Origin: Hydrogenophaga sp.
GTDB lineage: Bacteria; Pseudomonadota; Gammaproteobacteria; Burkholderiales; Burkholderiaceae_C
DNA: 64,000 nt
Direction: 5' to 3'
Assembly: GCF_011390835.1 (NCBI RefSeq)
Contig: NZ_JAABRQ010000001.1
Location: 186,001-250,000, forward strand
Under the pieces are notes generated by a model. That model was given only the letters and a program-made list of their open reading frames with translations, had not been told where the DNA came from and did not search any database. Within the stretch, counting starts at the first letter, position 1. The number at the start of each line of letters is the position of its first letter. Both the position numbers and the translations under genes were made by a program. Shown piece by piece: positions 41,711-50,641 of the stretch.

Positions 41711-42507
41711 CGGTGGCTGGACCCTGGGCCCGTCGCATGGCCTGGCTGGGTGCTGGCCTCGGCCTGCTGGTGGCCTTGCTCGTTTTTGCACCAGCGCGCT
41801 GGCTGGCCGATGGCATCGGCTCGGCCACCAACGGCCAGCTGCAATTGGTCAATGCCCGCGGCACGGTGTGGCAAGGCCGGGCCGACGTGCTGTTCACCGG
41901 CGGCGAAGGCAGCCGCACCCTGACCGGCCTGCCCCAGGGCGTGGCGTGGCAGCTGCGGCCCACCCTTGCCGGGACCATGCCCGCCATGAAAGTGGCGCTG
42001 AGCGCACCTTGCTGCACACCTGCCCCGCTCGACTTCACCGTGGTGCCTCGCTGGGGCGGGATGGCGCTCACGCTGGCCTCGTTCACCAGCCGCTGGCCAG
42101 CTGAGCTGCTAAGCGGTCTGGGCACACCATGGAATACCTTGCGCATGGAAGGCCAGCTGGCCCTGCAAAGCCCTGGCCTCACGCTGCGCGTGGATCGCGG
42201 CCGGGCCAACCTGCAAGGCGTGCTGACGGTGGACGCGCTCGACATCGCTTCGCGCCTGTCGACGCTGCGCCCCCTGGGCAGCTACCGCATGGAACTGCGC
42301 GCCGCGCCCGATGGTCACACCGCCACCCTGAACCTCAACACGCTCAGCGGCGACCTGCTGCTGCAGGGATCGGGTCAATGGGTGGGTGGGCGACTGCGGT
42401 TCCGCGGCGAGGCAGAAGCCGCACCCGGCCGCGAGGTGGCACTGACCAACCTGCTCAACATCATGGGCAAACGCCAAGGCACGCGCTCGGTATTTAGCAT
42501 CGGTTGA
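41707..42507 (+). CDS. gspN: Type II secretion protein GspN
   Basis: This 266-residue optional T2SS component has an N-terminal anchor (MAWLGAGLGLLVALLVFAP) and a periplasmic AsmA-like beta domain (GQLQLVNARGTVWQGRADVLF, QGVLTVDALDIASRLSTLRPLGSYRMEL, LSGDLLLQGSGQW). GTG at 41707 overlaps the gspM stop by four bases. GspN occurs in a subset of T2SS, including xanthomonads and Burkholderia; its exact role is unclear. A Cys pair (PCCTP) is unusual. gspD follows after about 110 bp. Confidence 0.88.
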   Translation: MTVAGPWARRMAWLGAGLGLLVALLVFAPARWLADGIGSATNGQLQLVNARGTVWQGRADVLFTGGEGSRTLTGLPQGVAWQLRPTLAGTMPAMKVALSAPCCTPAPLDFTVVPRWGGMALTLASFTSRWPAELLSGLGTPWNTLRMEGQLALQSPGLTLRVDRGRANLQGVLTVDALDIASRLSTLRPLGSYRMELRAAPDGHTATLNLNTLSGDLLLQGSGQWVGGRLRFRGEAEAAPGREVALTNLLNIMGKRQGTRSVFSIG

Positions 42508-42616
42508 CCGCCATTTCCGTCGATCACCCTCCCCCGCGACCTGCCAACATGCCCTCACGAATGAAAAGACCCGCCCGCCGCGCTTCGCGATAGGATCGGC
42601 AGTGACAGGAAACCCT

Positions 42617-44752
42617 ATGAAATCGACCCCACATCTCAGCGCGCCTTCCGGCCCGGGTTCCGGACGGCGGGGCCTGTTTGCTTTGACCGCACTGGGCCTG
42701 TGCCTGGCGCTGACTACCGTCGTGCCCCTGCACGCGCAGAGCCGCGCCAGCGAGCCGGTGGTGCTCAACTTCGTCGGCGCCGAAATCGAGGCGGTGGCCC
42801 GCACCATGGCCAACATCACCGGGCGCAACGTAGTGGTGGACCCGCGCGTCAAAGGACTGATCAACCTGTCGACTGAACGACCGGTCTCGCCGGCTGCCGC
42901 GCTCAACCAGTTCGCCGCCGTGCTGCGCCTGCAGGGGTTTTCGCTGGTCGACACCGGCGGTCTGTACAAGATCGTGCCCGAGGCCGACGCCAAGCTGCAA
43001 GGCAACGTGGTCAATGCCGGCCCGGCCTCGCGGCTGCCGGCTTCCAACACCGTGGTGACGCAGATCTTTCGTCTGAACCACGAATCGGCCAACAACCTGG
43101 TGCCAGTGCTGCGACCGCTGATCGGCCCCAACAACACCATCAATGTGAATCCCGGCAACAACTCGCTGGTGATCACCGACTACTCCGACAACCTGCAGCG
43201 AATCGGCCGCATCATCAGCGCGCTGGACGTCTCCGGCGCCACCGATGTGGACATCATTCCGCTGCAGCACGCGCTGGCGATCGATCTCGTGCCCTTGGTT
43301 TCGCGCCTGATCGAAGGTAGCAGCGGTGGCGCCGCGGCGCCCGGCCAGGCCGACACCTCCTTCAGGACCACACTGGTGGCCGAGCCGCGCAGCAACAGCC
43401 TGATCCTGCGAGCAGCCAACCCGGCGCGGGTTGCCCTGGTGCGCTCCATCGTGACCCGGCTCGACCAGCCCAGCTCACAGGTCGCCAGCGGCAATATCTA
43501 TGTGGTTTATCTGAAAAATGCCAACGCGGTGGCCCTGGCCACCACGCTGCGCGCAGCATTGGCGGGCGAAGCAAGCGGCGCGGCTTCGTCCAGCGGTGGT
43601 GGCGCCCGTCCGGTCACCATCGCCGCAGGCGCCAACCCTGCAACCTCGCCGGTCGCGGCCAGCGCTTCACCTTCCACCGGCGGCCAGATCCAGGCCGACC
43701 CGGCGACCAACGCACTCATCATCACCGCCCCCGAGCCGCAATACCGGCAGTTGCGCGCCGTGATCGACCAACTCGACTCGCGCCGGGCGCAGGTCTATGT
43801 GGAAAGCCTGATCGCTGAAGTGAATGCCGACAAGGCGGCCGAGTTCGGCATCCAGTGGCAAGGACCACTCGGCAACTCGGGCAACAGCCTGATCGGCCTG
43901 CTGGGCACCAACTTCGGCTCCGGCGGCAACAACATCTTCAACCTCGCCGCCGCCTCACCGGGTACCGTGGCACCTGGTGCGGGCCTGAATCTGGGCGTGG
44001 CGGCGCAGAAAAATGGGGTGTACTTCCTCGGTTTCCTGGCGCGCTTTCTGCAATCGACGGGCGAGGGCAATGTGCTCTCGACGCCCAATCTGCTCACGTT
44101 GGACAACGAGGAAGCCAAGATCGTGATCGGACAGAACGTGCCCTTCGTGACCGGCCAGTTCACCAACACCGGCAGCAACGAAGGCTCGGTCAACCCGTTC
44201 CAGACCATCGAACGCAAGGACGTCGGCATCACGCTGCGGGTCAAGCCGCAGATCAGCGAAAACGGCACCATCAAGATGACGATCTTCCAGGAGGTCAGCA
44301 GCGTGCAGGCCTCGTCGGTCAACTCCAGTACCGGACTCATCACCAACAAGCGCACCATTGAATCGACCGTGCTGGTGGATGATGGTGCCATTGTTGTGCT
44401 CGGCGGTCTGCTGCAGGACGAGTATTCGGGCAATGAAGACAAGGTGCCTGGTCTGGGCGATGTGCCCTTGTTCGGCAACCTCTTCAAGAGCCAGAGCCGC
44501 AGCCGCAAGAAGACCAATCTGATGGTCTTCCTGCGTCCGGTGGTGATGCGCGACGGTCGGGAAACCAGCAACTTGGCGCTCGACCGCTATGAGCTCATGC
44601 GTGCCATCCAGAAAGACAACCAGCCCAAGCCGAGCAGCGTGCTGGGAGTGAACGAGGCACCAGTCATGCCACCCGAACGCGCACCAGGCGCCTTGCTGCC
44701 CCCGCTGGGCGCACCGCTCACCGCCCCGCCGATGCCCGCCCCGGGTCAGTGA
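42617..44752 (+). CDS. gspD: Type II secretion outer-membrane secretin GspD
   Basis: GspD is the 711-residue multimeric secretin channel. A signal segment (FALTALGLCLALTTVVPLHAQ) follows a basic N-terminus. The N0-N3 ring domains start at VVLNFVGAEIEAVARTMANITGRNVVVDPRVKG. A Ser/Ala-rich linker lies in the N3 region near 320-360, and the secretin core has VPLFGNLFKSQSRSRKKTNLMVFLRPVVM. The C-terminal Pro-rich tail (ERAPGALLPPLGAPLTAPPMPAPGQ) may be an S-domain-like or pilotin-free form. AGGAAA before the ATG at 42617 favours it over GTG at 42602. Confidence 0.95.
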   Translation: MKSTPHLSAPSGPGSGRRGLFALTALGLCLALTTVVPLHAQSRASEPVVLNFVGAEIEAVARTMANITGRNVVVDPRVKGLINLSTERPVSPAAALNQFAAVLRLQGFSLVDTGGLYKIVPEADAKLQGNVVNAGPASRLPASNTVVTQIFRLNHESANNLVPVLRPLIGPNNTINVNPGNNSLVITDYSDNLQRIGRIISALDVSGATDVDIIPLQHALAIDLVPLVSRLIEGSSGGAAAPGQADTSFRTTLVAEPRSNSLILRAANPARVALVRSIVTRLDQPSSQVASGNIYVVYLKNANAVALATTLRAALAGEASGAASSSGGGARPVTIAAGANPATSPVAASASPSTGGQIQADPATNALIITAPEPQYRQLRAVIDQLDSRRAQVYVESLIAEVNADKAAEFGIQWQGPLGNSGNSLIGLLGTNFGSGGNNIFNLAAASPGTVAPGAGLNLGVAAQKNGVYFLGFLARFLQSTGEGNVLSTPNLLTLDNEEAKIVIGQNVPFVTGQFTNTGSNEGSVNPFQTIERKDVGITLRVKPQISENGTIKMTIFQEVSSVQASSVNSSTGLITNKRTIESTVLVDDGAIVVLGGLLQDEYSGNEDKVPGLGDVPLFGNLFKSQSRSRKKTNLMVFLRPVVMRDGRETSNLALDRYELMRAIQKDNQPKPSSVLGVNEAPVMPPERAPGALLPPLGAPLTAPPMPAPGQ

Positions 44753-44774
44753 ACCTCATCCGCGATACCGTCTC

Positions 44775-46217
44775 ATGAAGTACCCGCTGCCCTACGGTTT
44801 TGCGCGTGAGCACCTGTGGCTGCTAGAGGACGAGGGTGACAGCCTGACCCTGCTCGGTAGCAGCACACCCGCGGCCGATGGCACTCAGCAGGCCCGGCGC
44901 CTCTCGGCGCTGTCAGAAATCCTGCGCCGTCACGAAGTGCGCCACATGGTCTGGGAGCCTGGTGAGTCGGTGACCCAGCGCATCAGCGCTGCCTACGCGC
45001 AGGGCGAGTCGAGCGCGGCGGCGGTGGTCAGCGAGGTGCAGAGCGATGTGGACCTGAGCCGCATGATGCAGGACCTGCCAGCAATCGAAGACCTGCTGGA
45101 AGCGGCCGATGACGCGCCCATCATCCGCATGCTCAACGCCTTGCTCACGCAGGCCGCGCGCGACGGCGCCAGCGACATCCACATCGAACCCTATGAGCGG
45201 CACTCCAGCGTGCGCTTTCGGGTCGACGGCACGCTGCGCGAGGTGGTGCAACCCAACCGCGCCCTGCACGCCGCCCTGATCTCGCGCCTGAAGATCATGG
45301 CCGAGCTCGACATCTCCGAAAAACGCCTGCCGCAGGACGGCCGCATCAGCCTGCGCATTGGCACGCGGGCGGTGGATGTGCGCGTGTCCACCTTGCCCAG
45401 CGCGCACGGCGAACGCGCCGTGCTACGCCTGCTCGACAAGAGCGAGAGCAAGCTCACGCTTGAGGCCGTGGGTATGCAGGGCGATGTGCTCAAGCGCTTC
45501 AAGCGGCTGATCGAACAACCCCACGGCATCATCCTGGTGACCGGTCCGACCGGCTCGGGCAAGACCACCACGCTGTACTCGGCGCTGCAAAAGCTCGACG
45601 CCAGCTCGCTCAACATCATGACGGTGGAAGACCCGATCGAGTACGAGCTGCCGGGCGTGGGCCAGACACAGGTCAACGCCAAGATCGATCTGGACTTTGC
45701 CAAGGCCTTGCGTGCCATCCTGCGGCAAGACCCCGACGTGATCATGATTGGCGAGATCCGCGATTTTGAAACCGCCCAGATCGCCATCCAGGCCAGTCTG
45801 ACCGGCCACCTCGTGCTGGCCACGCTGCACACCAACGACGCGCCTAGCGCCGTCACCCGCCTGACTGACATGGGCATCGAGCCGTTTCTGCTCAGCTCCT
45901 CGCTGCTCGGCGTGCTGGCACAGCGGCTGGTTCGCAAGCTGTGTGTGCACTGCCGCCAACAGGACGACAAGGGCCGCTGGCAGCCGTTGGGCTGCAGCCA
46001 CTGCAACCAGACCGGCTACAAGGGCCGCACCGGCGTCTACGAGCTCATGGTGGCCGACGACAAGGTGCGCTCGCTGATCCACAACCGCGCCGCCGAAAGC
46101 CAGCTGTTCGTGGCCGCCGAGGCCGCCGGCTTGCGCTCGATGCGCGAAGATGGTCAGCGCCTGATTGATTCGGGTGTGACCTCGATGGCCGAGGTGATGT
46201 CGGTCACGCGGGACTGA
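44775..46217 (+). CDS. gspE: Type II secretion ATPase GspE
   Basis: GspE is the 480-residue cytoplasmic ATPase powering pseudopilus assembly. It shows Walker A GPTGSGKT (257-264), Asp box, Walker B VIMIGEIRD (322-330), His box (HLVLATLHTND) and a four-cysteine zinc site, Cys390, Cys393, Cys407 and Cys410. The spacing between the two Cys pairs is only 13 residues, shorter than I recall for many GspE proteins. The N-terminal domain, which binds GspL, is about 110 residues. It follows gspD by 22 bp and precedes gspF after a hairpin repeat. Confidence 0.96.
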   Translation: MKYPLPYGFAREHLWLLEDEGDSLTLLGSSTPAADGTQQARRLSALSEILRRHEVRHMVWEPGESVTQRISAAYAQGESSAAAVVSEVQSDVDLSRMMQDLPAIEDLLEAADDAPIIRMLNALLTQAARDGASDIHIEPYERHSSVRFRVDGTLREVVQPNRALHAALISRLKIMAELDISEKRLPQDGRISLRIGTRAVDVRVSTLPSAHGERAVLRLLDKSESKLTLEAVGMQGDVLKRFKRLIEQPHGIILVTGPTGSGKTTTLYSALQKLDASSLNIMTVEDPIEYELPGVGQTQVNAKIDLDFAKALRAILRQDPDVIMIGEIRDFETAQIAIQASLTGHLVLATLHTNDAPSAVTRLTDMGIEPFLLSSSLLGVLAQRLVRKLCVHCRQQDDKGRWQPLGCSHCNQTGYKGRTGVYELMVADDKVRSLIHNRAAESQLFVAAEAAGLRSMREDGQRLIDSGVTSMAEVMSVTRD

Positions 46218-46233
46218 TGATCTCACCGCGCCG

Positions 46234-46306
46234 CACCTGCGGTGCGTCACCCCCCAAGGGGGCGATGCCTGCGGCCTGGCAAAGCCAGTTCCCCGGCATC
46301 CTGGGC
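46234..46306 (+). repeat. Post-stop hairpin repeat, copy A (after gspE)
   Basis: Three 3-base-loop hairpins stand in a row: GCACC-TGC-GGTGC (46234-46246), CCCCC-CAA-GGGGG (46251-46263) and CTGGC-AAA-GCCAG (46277-46289). The last is enclosed by ATGCC (46266-46270) pairing with GGCAT (46296-46300). It ends CCTGGG. It lies 16 bp after the gspE stop, co-directional, in the 157-bp gspE-gspF gap. No T tract. Confidence 0.75.
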
Positions 46307-46374
46307 GCTCGATTTGCGCCATGCCTTGTGCCCTGAACCAGTAGTCCAACCACGTTTCCCGAACTCATAGCTTC

Positions 46375-47604
46375 ATGCCCGCCTACACCTTTGAAGCCCT
46401 GGATGCGCAGGGTGCGACCCAGAAGGGGCTGATCGATGCCGACACGGCGCGCGCCGCGCGCGGCATGTTGCGCTCGCGCTCGCTGGTACCGATCGTGGTG
46501 GAGCCGGCCACCGGCAGCGGCTCGTCGGCGGCGGGGAGCGGTCTCAACACCACTCTGTGGGGCGGTCACGTGTTCAACACCACCACGCTGGCGGTGTGGA
46601 CGCGCCAGCTCGCGGGCCTGGTGTCTGCTGGCTTGCCGCTGGAGCGTGCGCTATCTGCCCTGACCGAAGAGGCCGAAGAAGACAAGCAGCGCAACCTGAT
46701 GGCTTCGTTGCGCTCCGAGGTCAACGGCGGCTCGCCCTTTGCGCGCGCGCTGTCGCAGCACCCCAAAGAGTTTTCGCCCATCTACACCGGTGTCATCGCC
46801 GCTGGTGAACAGAGCGGCCAGCTCGGCACCGTGCTCGAGCGGCTGGCCGACGACCTGGAAACCCGCGAGGCGCTCAAGAACAAGCTGATTGCCGCCTCAC
46901 TCTACCCTGCCATCGTGACGCTGGTGGCCATCGTCATCGTGGTGTTTCTGGTGTCGTATGTGGTGCCGCAGGTGGCGGGCGTGTTTGCCGGCAGCAAGCG
47001 CGCACTGCCGTTTCTGACCGTGGCCATGCTGGCCTTGAGCGACTTCGTGCGCAGCTACGGCTGGTTCATGCTGGCGCTCACCGTGCTCGGCGGCGTGGGG
47101 CTGGTGATGGCGCGGCGGGTCGAGACCTTGCGGCTGACCATGGACGCGGCCTGGCTGCAGCTGCCGCTGGTGGGCAAGCTGGCGCGCGGCTACAACGCAG
47201 CGCGATTCGCTGGAACGCTGGCCATGCTGGCGGGTGCCGGCGTGCCCATCCTGCGCGCCCTGCAGACCGCAGCCGAAACCCTGAACAACCAGGCCATGCG
47301 GGCCGACGCACTGGATGCGCTGGTGCTGGTGCGCGAAGGTGCGCCGCTTGCTTCCGCGCTGGCCAGCAAGAAGCGCTTTCCGCCGCTGGTGAGCATGTTC
47401 GCCCGCCTGGGCGAGCAGACTGGCAAGCTGCCGGCCATGCTGGCACGTGCGGCGGAGCAGCTGAGCGCCGAAGTGACGCGCCGCGCCATGCACCTGGCCA
47501 CCATCCTGGAGCCGCTGCTGATCGTCGGCATGGGCCTGGTGGTGATGTTGATCGTGCTTGCGGTGCTGATGCCGATCATTCAGCTGAATCAACTGGTCAC
47601 TTGA
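46375..47604 (+). CDS. gspF: Type II secretion inner-membrane platform protein GspF
   Basis: This 409-residue polytopic protein sits at the core of the T2SS inner-membrane platform. It has two homologous cytoplasmic GspF domains, each starting near TRQLAGLVSAGLPLERALSAL and AGTLAMLAGAGVPILRALQTA. Helices include LYPAIVTLVAIVIVVFLVSYVVP, SYGWFMLALTVLGGVGLVM and PLLIVGMGLVVMLIVLAVLMPII. The N-terminal MPAYTFEALDAQGATQKGLIDADTARAARGMLRSRSL is typical. It is the last T2SS gene of the operon. Confidence 0.96.
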   Translation: MPAYTFEALDAQGATQKGLIDADTARAARGMLRSRSLVPIVVEPATGSGSSAAGSGLNTTLWGGHVFNTTTLAVWTRQLAGLVSAGLPLERALSALTEEAEEDKQRNLMASLRSEVNGGSPFARALSQHPKEFSPIYTGVIAAGEQSGQLGTVLERLADDLETREALKNKLIAASLYPAIVTLVAIVIVVFLVSYVVPQVAGVFAGSKRALPFLTVAMLALSDFVRSYGWFMLALTVLGGVGLVMARRVETLRLTMDAAWLQLPLVGKLARGYNAARFAGTLAMLAGAGVPILRALQTAAETLNNQAMRADALDALVLVREGAPLASALASKKRFPPLVSMFARLGEQTGKLPAMLARAAEQLSAEVTRRAMHLATILEPLLIVGMGLVVMLIVLAVLMPIIQLNQLVT

Positions 47605-47618
47605 TCCGCCCCCGCGCC

Positions 47619-47692
47619 GCGCTTTCAGCGCCTCACCCCCTCAAGGGGGCGAGGCCTGCGGCCTGGCAAAGCCATGTCCGCGGCATCCTGAG
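47619..47692 (+). repeat. Post-stop hairpin repeat, copy B (after gspF)
   Basis: GCGCT-TTC-AGCGC (47619-47631) is followed by CCCCC-TCAA-GGGGG (47636-47649), then CTGGC-AAA-GCCA (47663-47674) and GGCATCCTGAGG. The first hairpin occupies the same slot as GCACC-TGC-GGTGC in the copy after gspE but with both arms changed. It starts 15 bp after the gspF stop, co-directional. Confidence 0.75.
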
Positions 47693-47745
47693 GTCGACTT
47701 CCCCTCTTGGTCTCCGCTTGTTGTTCTCGGTATAGAGTTCGCGCC

Positions 47746-48642
47746 ATGCCAGCCACACTTGATGGGCAACTTGTTGTTGCCATTTCTTCCCGCGCCCTGT
47801 TCGATTTCGAAGAGGAGAACCGGGTGTTTGAAACCGGAGATGACCGCGCCTACATGAAGCTGCAGCTGGACCGCCTGGACCAGCCGGCCAAGCCAGGGGT
47901 GGCCTTTTCTCTGGTGCAGAAGTTGCTCGCGTTCAATGACACTCAGGCGCAGCGAGTCGAGGTGGTGATCCTCTCGCGCAACGACCCGGTCTCGGGCATG
48001 CGGGTGTTCCGCTCGGCGCAGCACTACGGCTTGCCGATCCAGCGCGGCAGCTTCACGCGCGGGCAGCCGCCGTGGCGCTACCTGCGGCCGTTACGTGCCA
48101 ACCTGTTTCTCTCCACCCACCTGGCCGACGTGCGCGCGGCGCTAGACGCAGCCGTTCCCGCCGCGCAGGTCTACCCCTTGTCTGTGCACGCCAGCGACGC
48201 CCACCCGCACGAAGTGCGCATTGCTTTCGACGGCGATGCGGTGCTGTTTTCCGACGAAGCCGAGCAGGTGTTCCAGGCGCAAGGCCTGTCGGCGTTTCAG
48301 GCCCACGAAGCCAGTAAAGCGGCGCTACCGCTGGCCGGAGGTCCCTTCAAGCCGCTGCTCGAAGCACTGCACCGGCTGCAGGCCGAAGGTACTTCGCAGA
48401 TGCGCATCCGAACTGCGCTGGTGACGGCGCGCAGCGCACCCGCCCACGAGCGCGCGATCCGTACCCTGATGAACTGGAACATCGAAGTGGACGAGGCCAT
48501 GTTCCTCGGCGGTCTGCCCAAGGGCGAATTCCTGCGTGAATTTGAACCTGACTTCTTCTTTGACGATCAGACCGGCCACATCGAACACGCCGCGCTGCAT
48601 GTGCCCTCTGGGCATGTGGCCAGTGGTATTTCGAACCATTAA
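47746..48642 (+). CDS. 5'-nucleotidase (NT5C1-like family)
   Basis: This 298-residue protein resembles the cytosolic 5'-nucleotidase I family, which hydrolyses nucleoside monophosphates. Matching blocks are LVVAISSRALFDFEEENRVFE, AFSLVQKLLAFNDTQAQRVEVVILSRNDPVSGMRVFRSAQHYGLPIQRGSFTRG, IAFDGDAVLFSDEAEQVFQ and IRTALVTARSAPAHERAIRTLMNW, ending DFFFDDQTGHIEHA. HAD-type Asp residues lie in the DGDAVLFSD block. The start at 47746 matches the family; the longer frame to 47707 is less likely. It lies after gspF and a repeat copy, not part of the T2SS by function. Confidence 0.88.
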   Translation: MPATLDGQLVVAISSRALFDFEEENRVFETGDDRAYMKLQLDRLDQPAKPGVAFSLVQKLLAFNDTQAQRVEVVILSRNDPVSGMRVFRSAQHYGLPIQRGSFTRGQPPWRYLRPLRANLFLSTHLADVRAALDAAVPAAQVYPLSVHASDAHPHEVRIAFDGDAVLFSDEAEQVFQAQGLSAFQAHEASKAALPLAGGPFKPLLEALHRLQAEGTSQMRIRTALVTARSAPAHERAIRTLMNWNIEVDEAMFLGGLPKGEFLREFEPDFFFDDQTGHIEHAALHVPSGHVASGISNH

Positions 48643-48652
48643 TACCTGCCGC

Positions 48653-48720
48653 CGGCTGCGCCGTCACACCCCAGGGGCGATGTCCGCAGCCTGGCAAAGC
48701 CAGTTCCTCGGCATCCTGGG
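48653..48720 (+). repeat. Post-stop hairpin repeat, copy C (after the 5'-nucleotidase gene)
   Basis: CGGC-TGC-GCCG (48653-48663), a shortened CCCC-A-GGGG, then CTGGC-AAA-GCCAG (48691-48703) inside ATGTC/GGCAT (one G-T pair), ending CCTGGG. It starts 10 bp after the stop at 48642, co-directional with the gene. Confidence 0.72.
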
Positions 48721-48783
48721 TTGGACGGCCCTTCTGACTGCCAAATTGCCACGACGCGAACCTTCTAGAAGACAGCTCCTGCC

Positions 48784-50562
48784 ATGACCCCATCGATGTC
48801 CAAATTCCAGAGCTTCAAGGTTTTCTCAACCAAGGTCTGGCGGCTGGCCGCGCCCTACTTCATGACATCGGATCAGAAGTGGCAGGCGCGCGGTCTGTTG
48901 CTGGCCATCGTGCTGCTCAACCTGGGCGCGGTCTACATGCTGGTACAGATCAACGAGTGGAACCGGTTTTTCTACGACGCGCTGCAGAACAAAGACCAGC
49001 CCGCCTTCTGGCACCAGCTGGGTCGCTTCACCTACCTGGCGTTCGGCTTCATCATCATTGCTGTCTACCGCTTCTACCTCACCCAGCTGCTGCAAATGCG
49101 CTGGCGCGGCTGGATGACCGGGCAGTACATGGACCGCTGGCTGGCCAACAAGGCCTTCTACCAGCTGGAGATTTCGCGCTTCGCCAAAGGCAGCGATGCG
49201 CCGCCGGACAACCCTGACCAGCGCATCGCCGAAGACATGAACCTCTTCACCAGCTACACGGTGAGCCTGTCCATGGGGCTGCTCAACGCCGTGGTCACGC
49301 TGGTGAGCTTTGTCGGCATCCTGTGGGTGCTCTCAGGCAGTTTTGGCTTCAGCTTCAACGGCAGCGACTACACCATCCCCGGCTTTATGGTCTGGATGGC
49401 GGTGGTGTATTGCGTGGTCGGCAGCGTGCTCACCCACTACATCGGCCGTCCGCTGATCGGCCTGAATTTCCGTCAACAGCGCTTCGAGGCCGACTACCGG
49501 CACCACCTGATCCGCGTGCGCGAATACAGCGAGTCGATCGCCCTGGACCGCGGCGAGCCGGTGGAGCGCCAGCGCCTGGGCGGGCGTTTCGGTCAGGTAC
49601 TGGCCAACTACCTCGACCTGATCCGCGCGCAGAAGCGGCTGACCTGGTTCACCGTGGGCTTTGGCCAGGCGGCTGTGGTGTTCCCTTTCATCGTGGCCGC
49701 GCCGCGCTTTTTCAGCGGCGCCATCCAGCTCGGCGAGCTGATGCAAATTTCTTCTGCCTTCGGCAGGGTACAGGACTCGCTCTCGTGGTTCGTCGACAAC
49801 TACGACAGCCTGGCCGCCTGGCGCGCCACCACCGACCGCATCACCAGTTTCGAAGAAAGTTTTGCCGCCTTGCACAGCGCCGAGATGGCCCGCGAGCGCA
49901 ACACGGCGAATGACGACCAGATTATGGTGGACAGCCTGGATCTGGCCTTGCCCGGTGGTGTTGCGCTACTGGGTGCCTCAAGCCTTTCGCTGAAGGCCGG
50001 CGATTCGCTGCTGCTCAAAGGGCCATCGGGCAGCGGCAAGTCCACGCTGTTCCGGGCGCTGGCCGGCATCTGGCCATGGGCCAAAGGGCGGCTGCAGCTG
50101 CCGGCCGACTTCGATGCGCGGGTGATGTTCCTGCCGCAGCGGCCCTACTTCCCCAACGACAGCCTGCGCACCGCGCTGGCCTATCCCGAACCAGCCGACC
50201 GCTATCCCGATGCCGCCCTGCAGCAGGCGCTGCGCGCTGCGCTGCTGCCCGATCTGGCGGACCGGCTCGACGAGAAGGACAGTTGGGGCCAAAAGCTATC
50301 GGGTGGTGAACAGCAGCGCCTGGCGATCGCGCGCGCCTTCCTGAAACAACCGCGCTGGCTTTTTGTGGACGAAGCCACCAGCGCGCTTGACGAGCAAGCC
50401 GAGGCCGAGCTGTACGGGCGCTTGGGTGCCATGGTGAAAGCGTCTGATGGCGCCATGGTGTCGATCGCCCACCGCTCCACCGTGGCCGGGTTTCACGACC
50501 GACAGTGGGCGCTGGAGCTTGACGCCAGCGGAAGCCACCGCTGGCGGATCGCGCCGGGCTGA
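48784..50562 (+). CDS. ABC transporter with fused permease and ATPase (SbmA/YddA-BacA-like)
   Basis: This 592-residue inner-membrane half-transporter has an N-terminal ABC_membrane_2-type domain (helices near GLLLAIVLLNLGAVYMLV, LAFGFIIIAVYRFYLTQ, VVTLVSFVGILWVLSG). The region RWRGWMTGQYMDRWLANKAFYQLE is typical of SbmA/BacA/ABCD proteins, and REYSESIALDRGEPVE is the EAA-like loop. The C-terminal ATPase has Walker A GPSGSGKST, signature LSGGEQQR and Walker B LFVDEATSALDE. It would work as a homodimer; the substrate could be a peptide, cobalamin or fatty acid derivative. A repeat copy lies just upstream; fumC follows. Confidence 0.92.
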   Translation: MTPSMSKFQSFKVFSTKVWRLAAPYFMTSDQKWQARGLLLAIVLLNLGAVYMLVQINEWNRFFYDALQNKDQPAFWHQLGRFTYLAFGFIIIAVYRFYLTQLLQMRWRGWMTGQYMDRWLANKAFYQLEISRFAKGSDAPPDNPDQRIAEDMNLFTSYTVSLSMGLLNAVVTLVSFVGILWVLSGSFGFSFNGSDYTIPGFMVWMAVVYCVVGSVLTHYIGRPLIGLNFRQQRFEADYRHHLIRVREYSESIALDRGEPVERQRLGGRFGQVLANYLDLIRAQKRLTWFTVGFGQAAVVFPFIVAAPRFFSGAIQLGELMQISSAFGRVQDSLSWFVDNYDSLAAWRATTDRITSFEESFAALHSAEMARERNTANDDQIMVDSLDLALPGGVALLGASSLSLKAGDSLLLKGPSGSGKSTLFRALAGIWPWAKGRLQLPADFDARVMFLPQRPYFPNDSLRTALAYPEPADRYPDAALQQALRAALLPDLADRLDEKDSWGQKLSGGEQQRLAIARAFLKQPRWLFVDEATSALDEQAEAELYGRLGAMVKASDGAMVSIAHRSTVAGFHDRQWALELDASGSHRWRIAPG

Positions 50563-50641
50563 CCTGGCTGGGATGACAGCGGGTACGTGAAGTCGCAGAA
50601 TGGTTTGTACCCGGACTGCGACCCGCCCGCCAGGAATCCCC

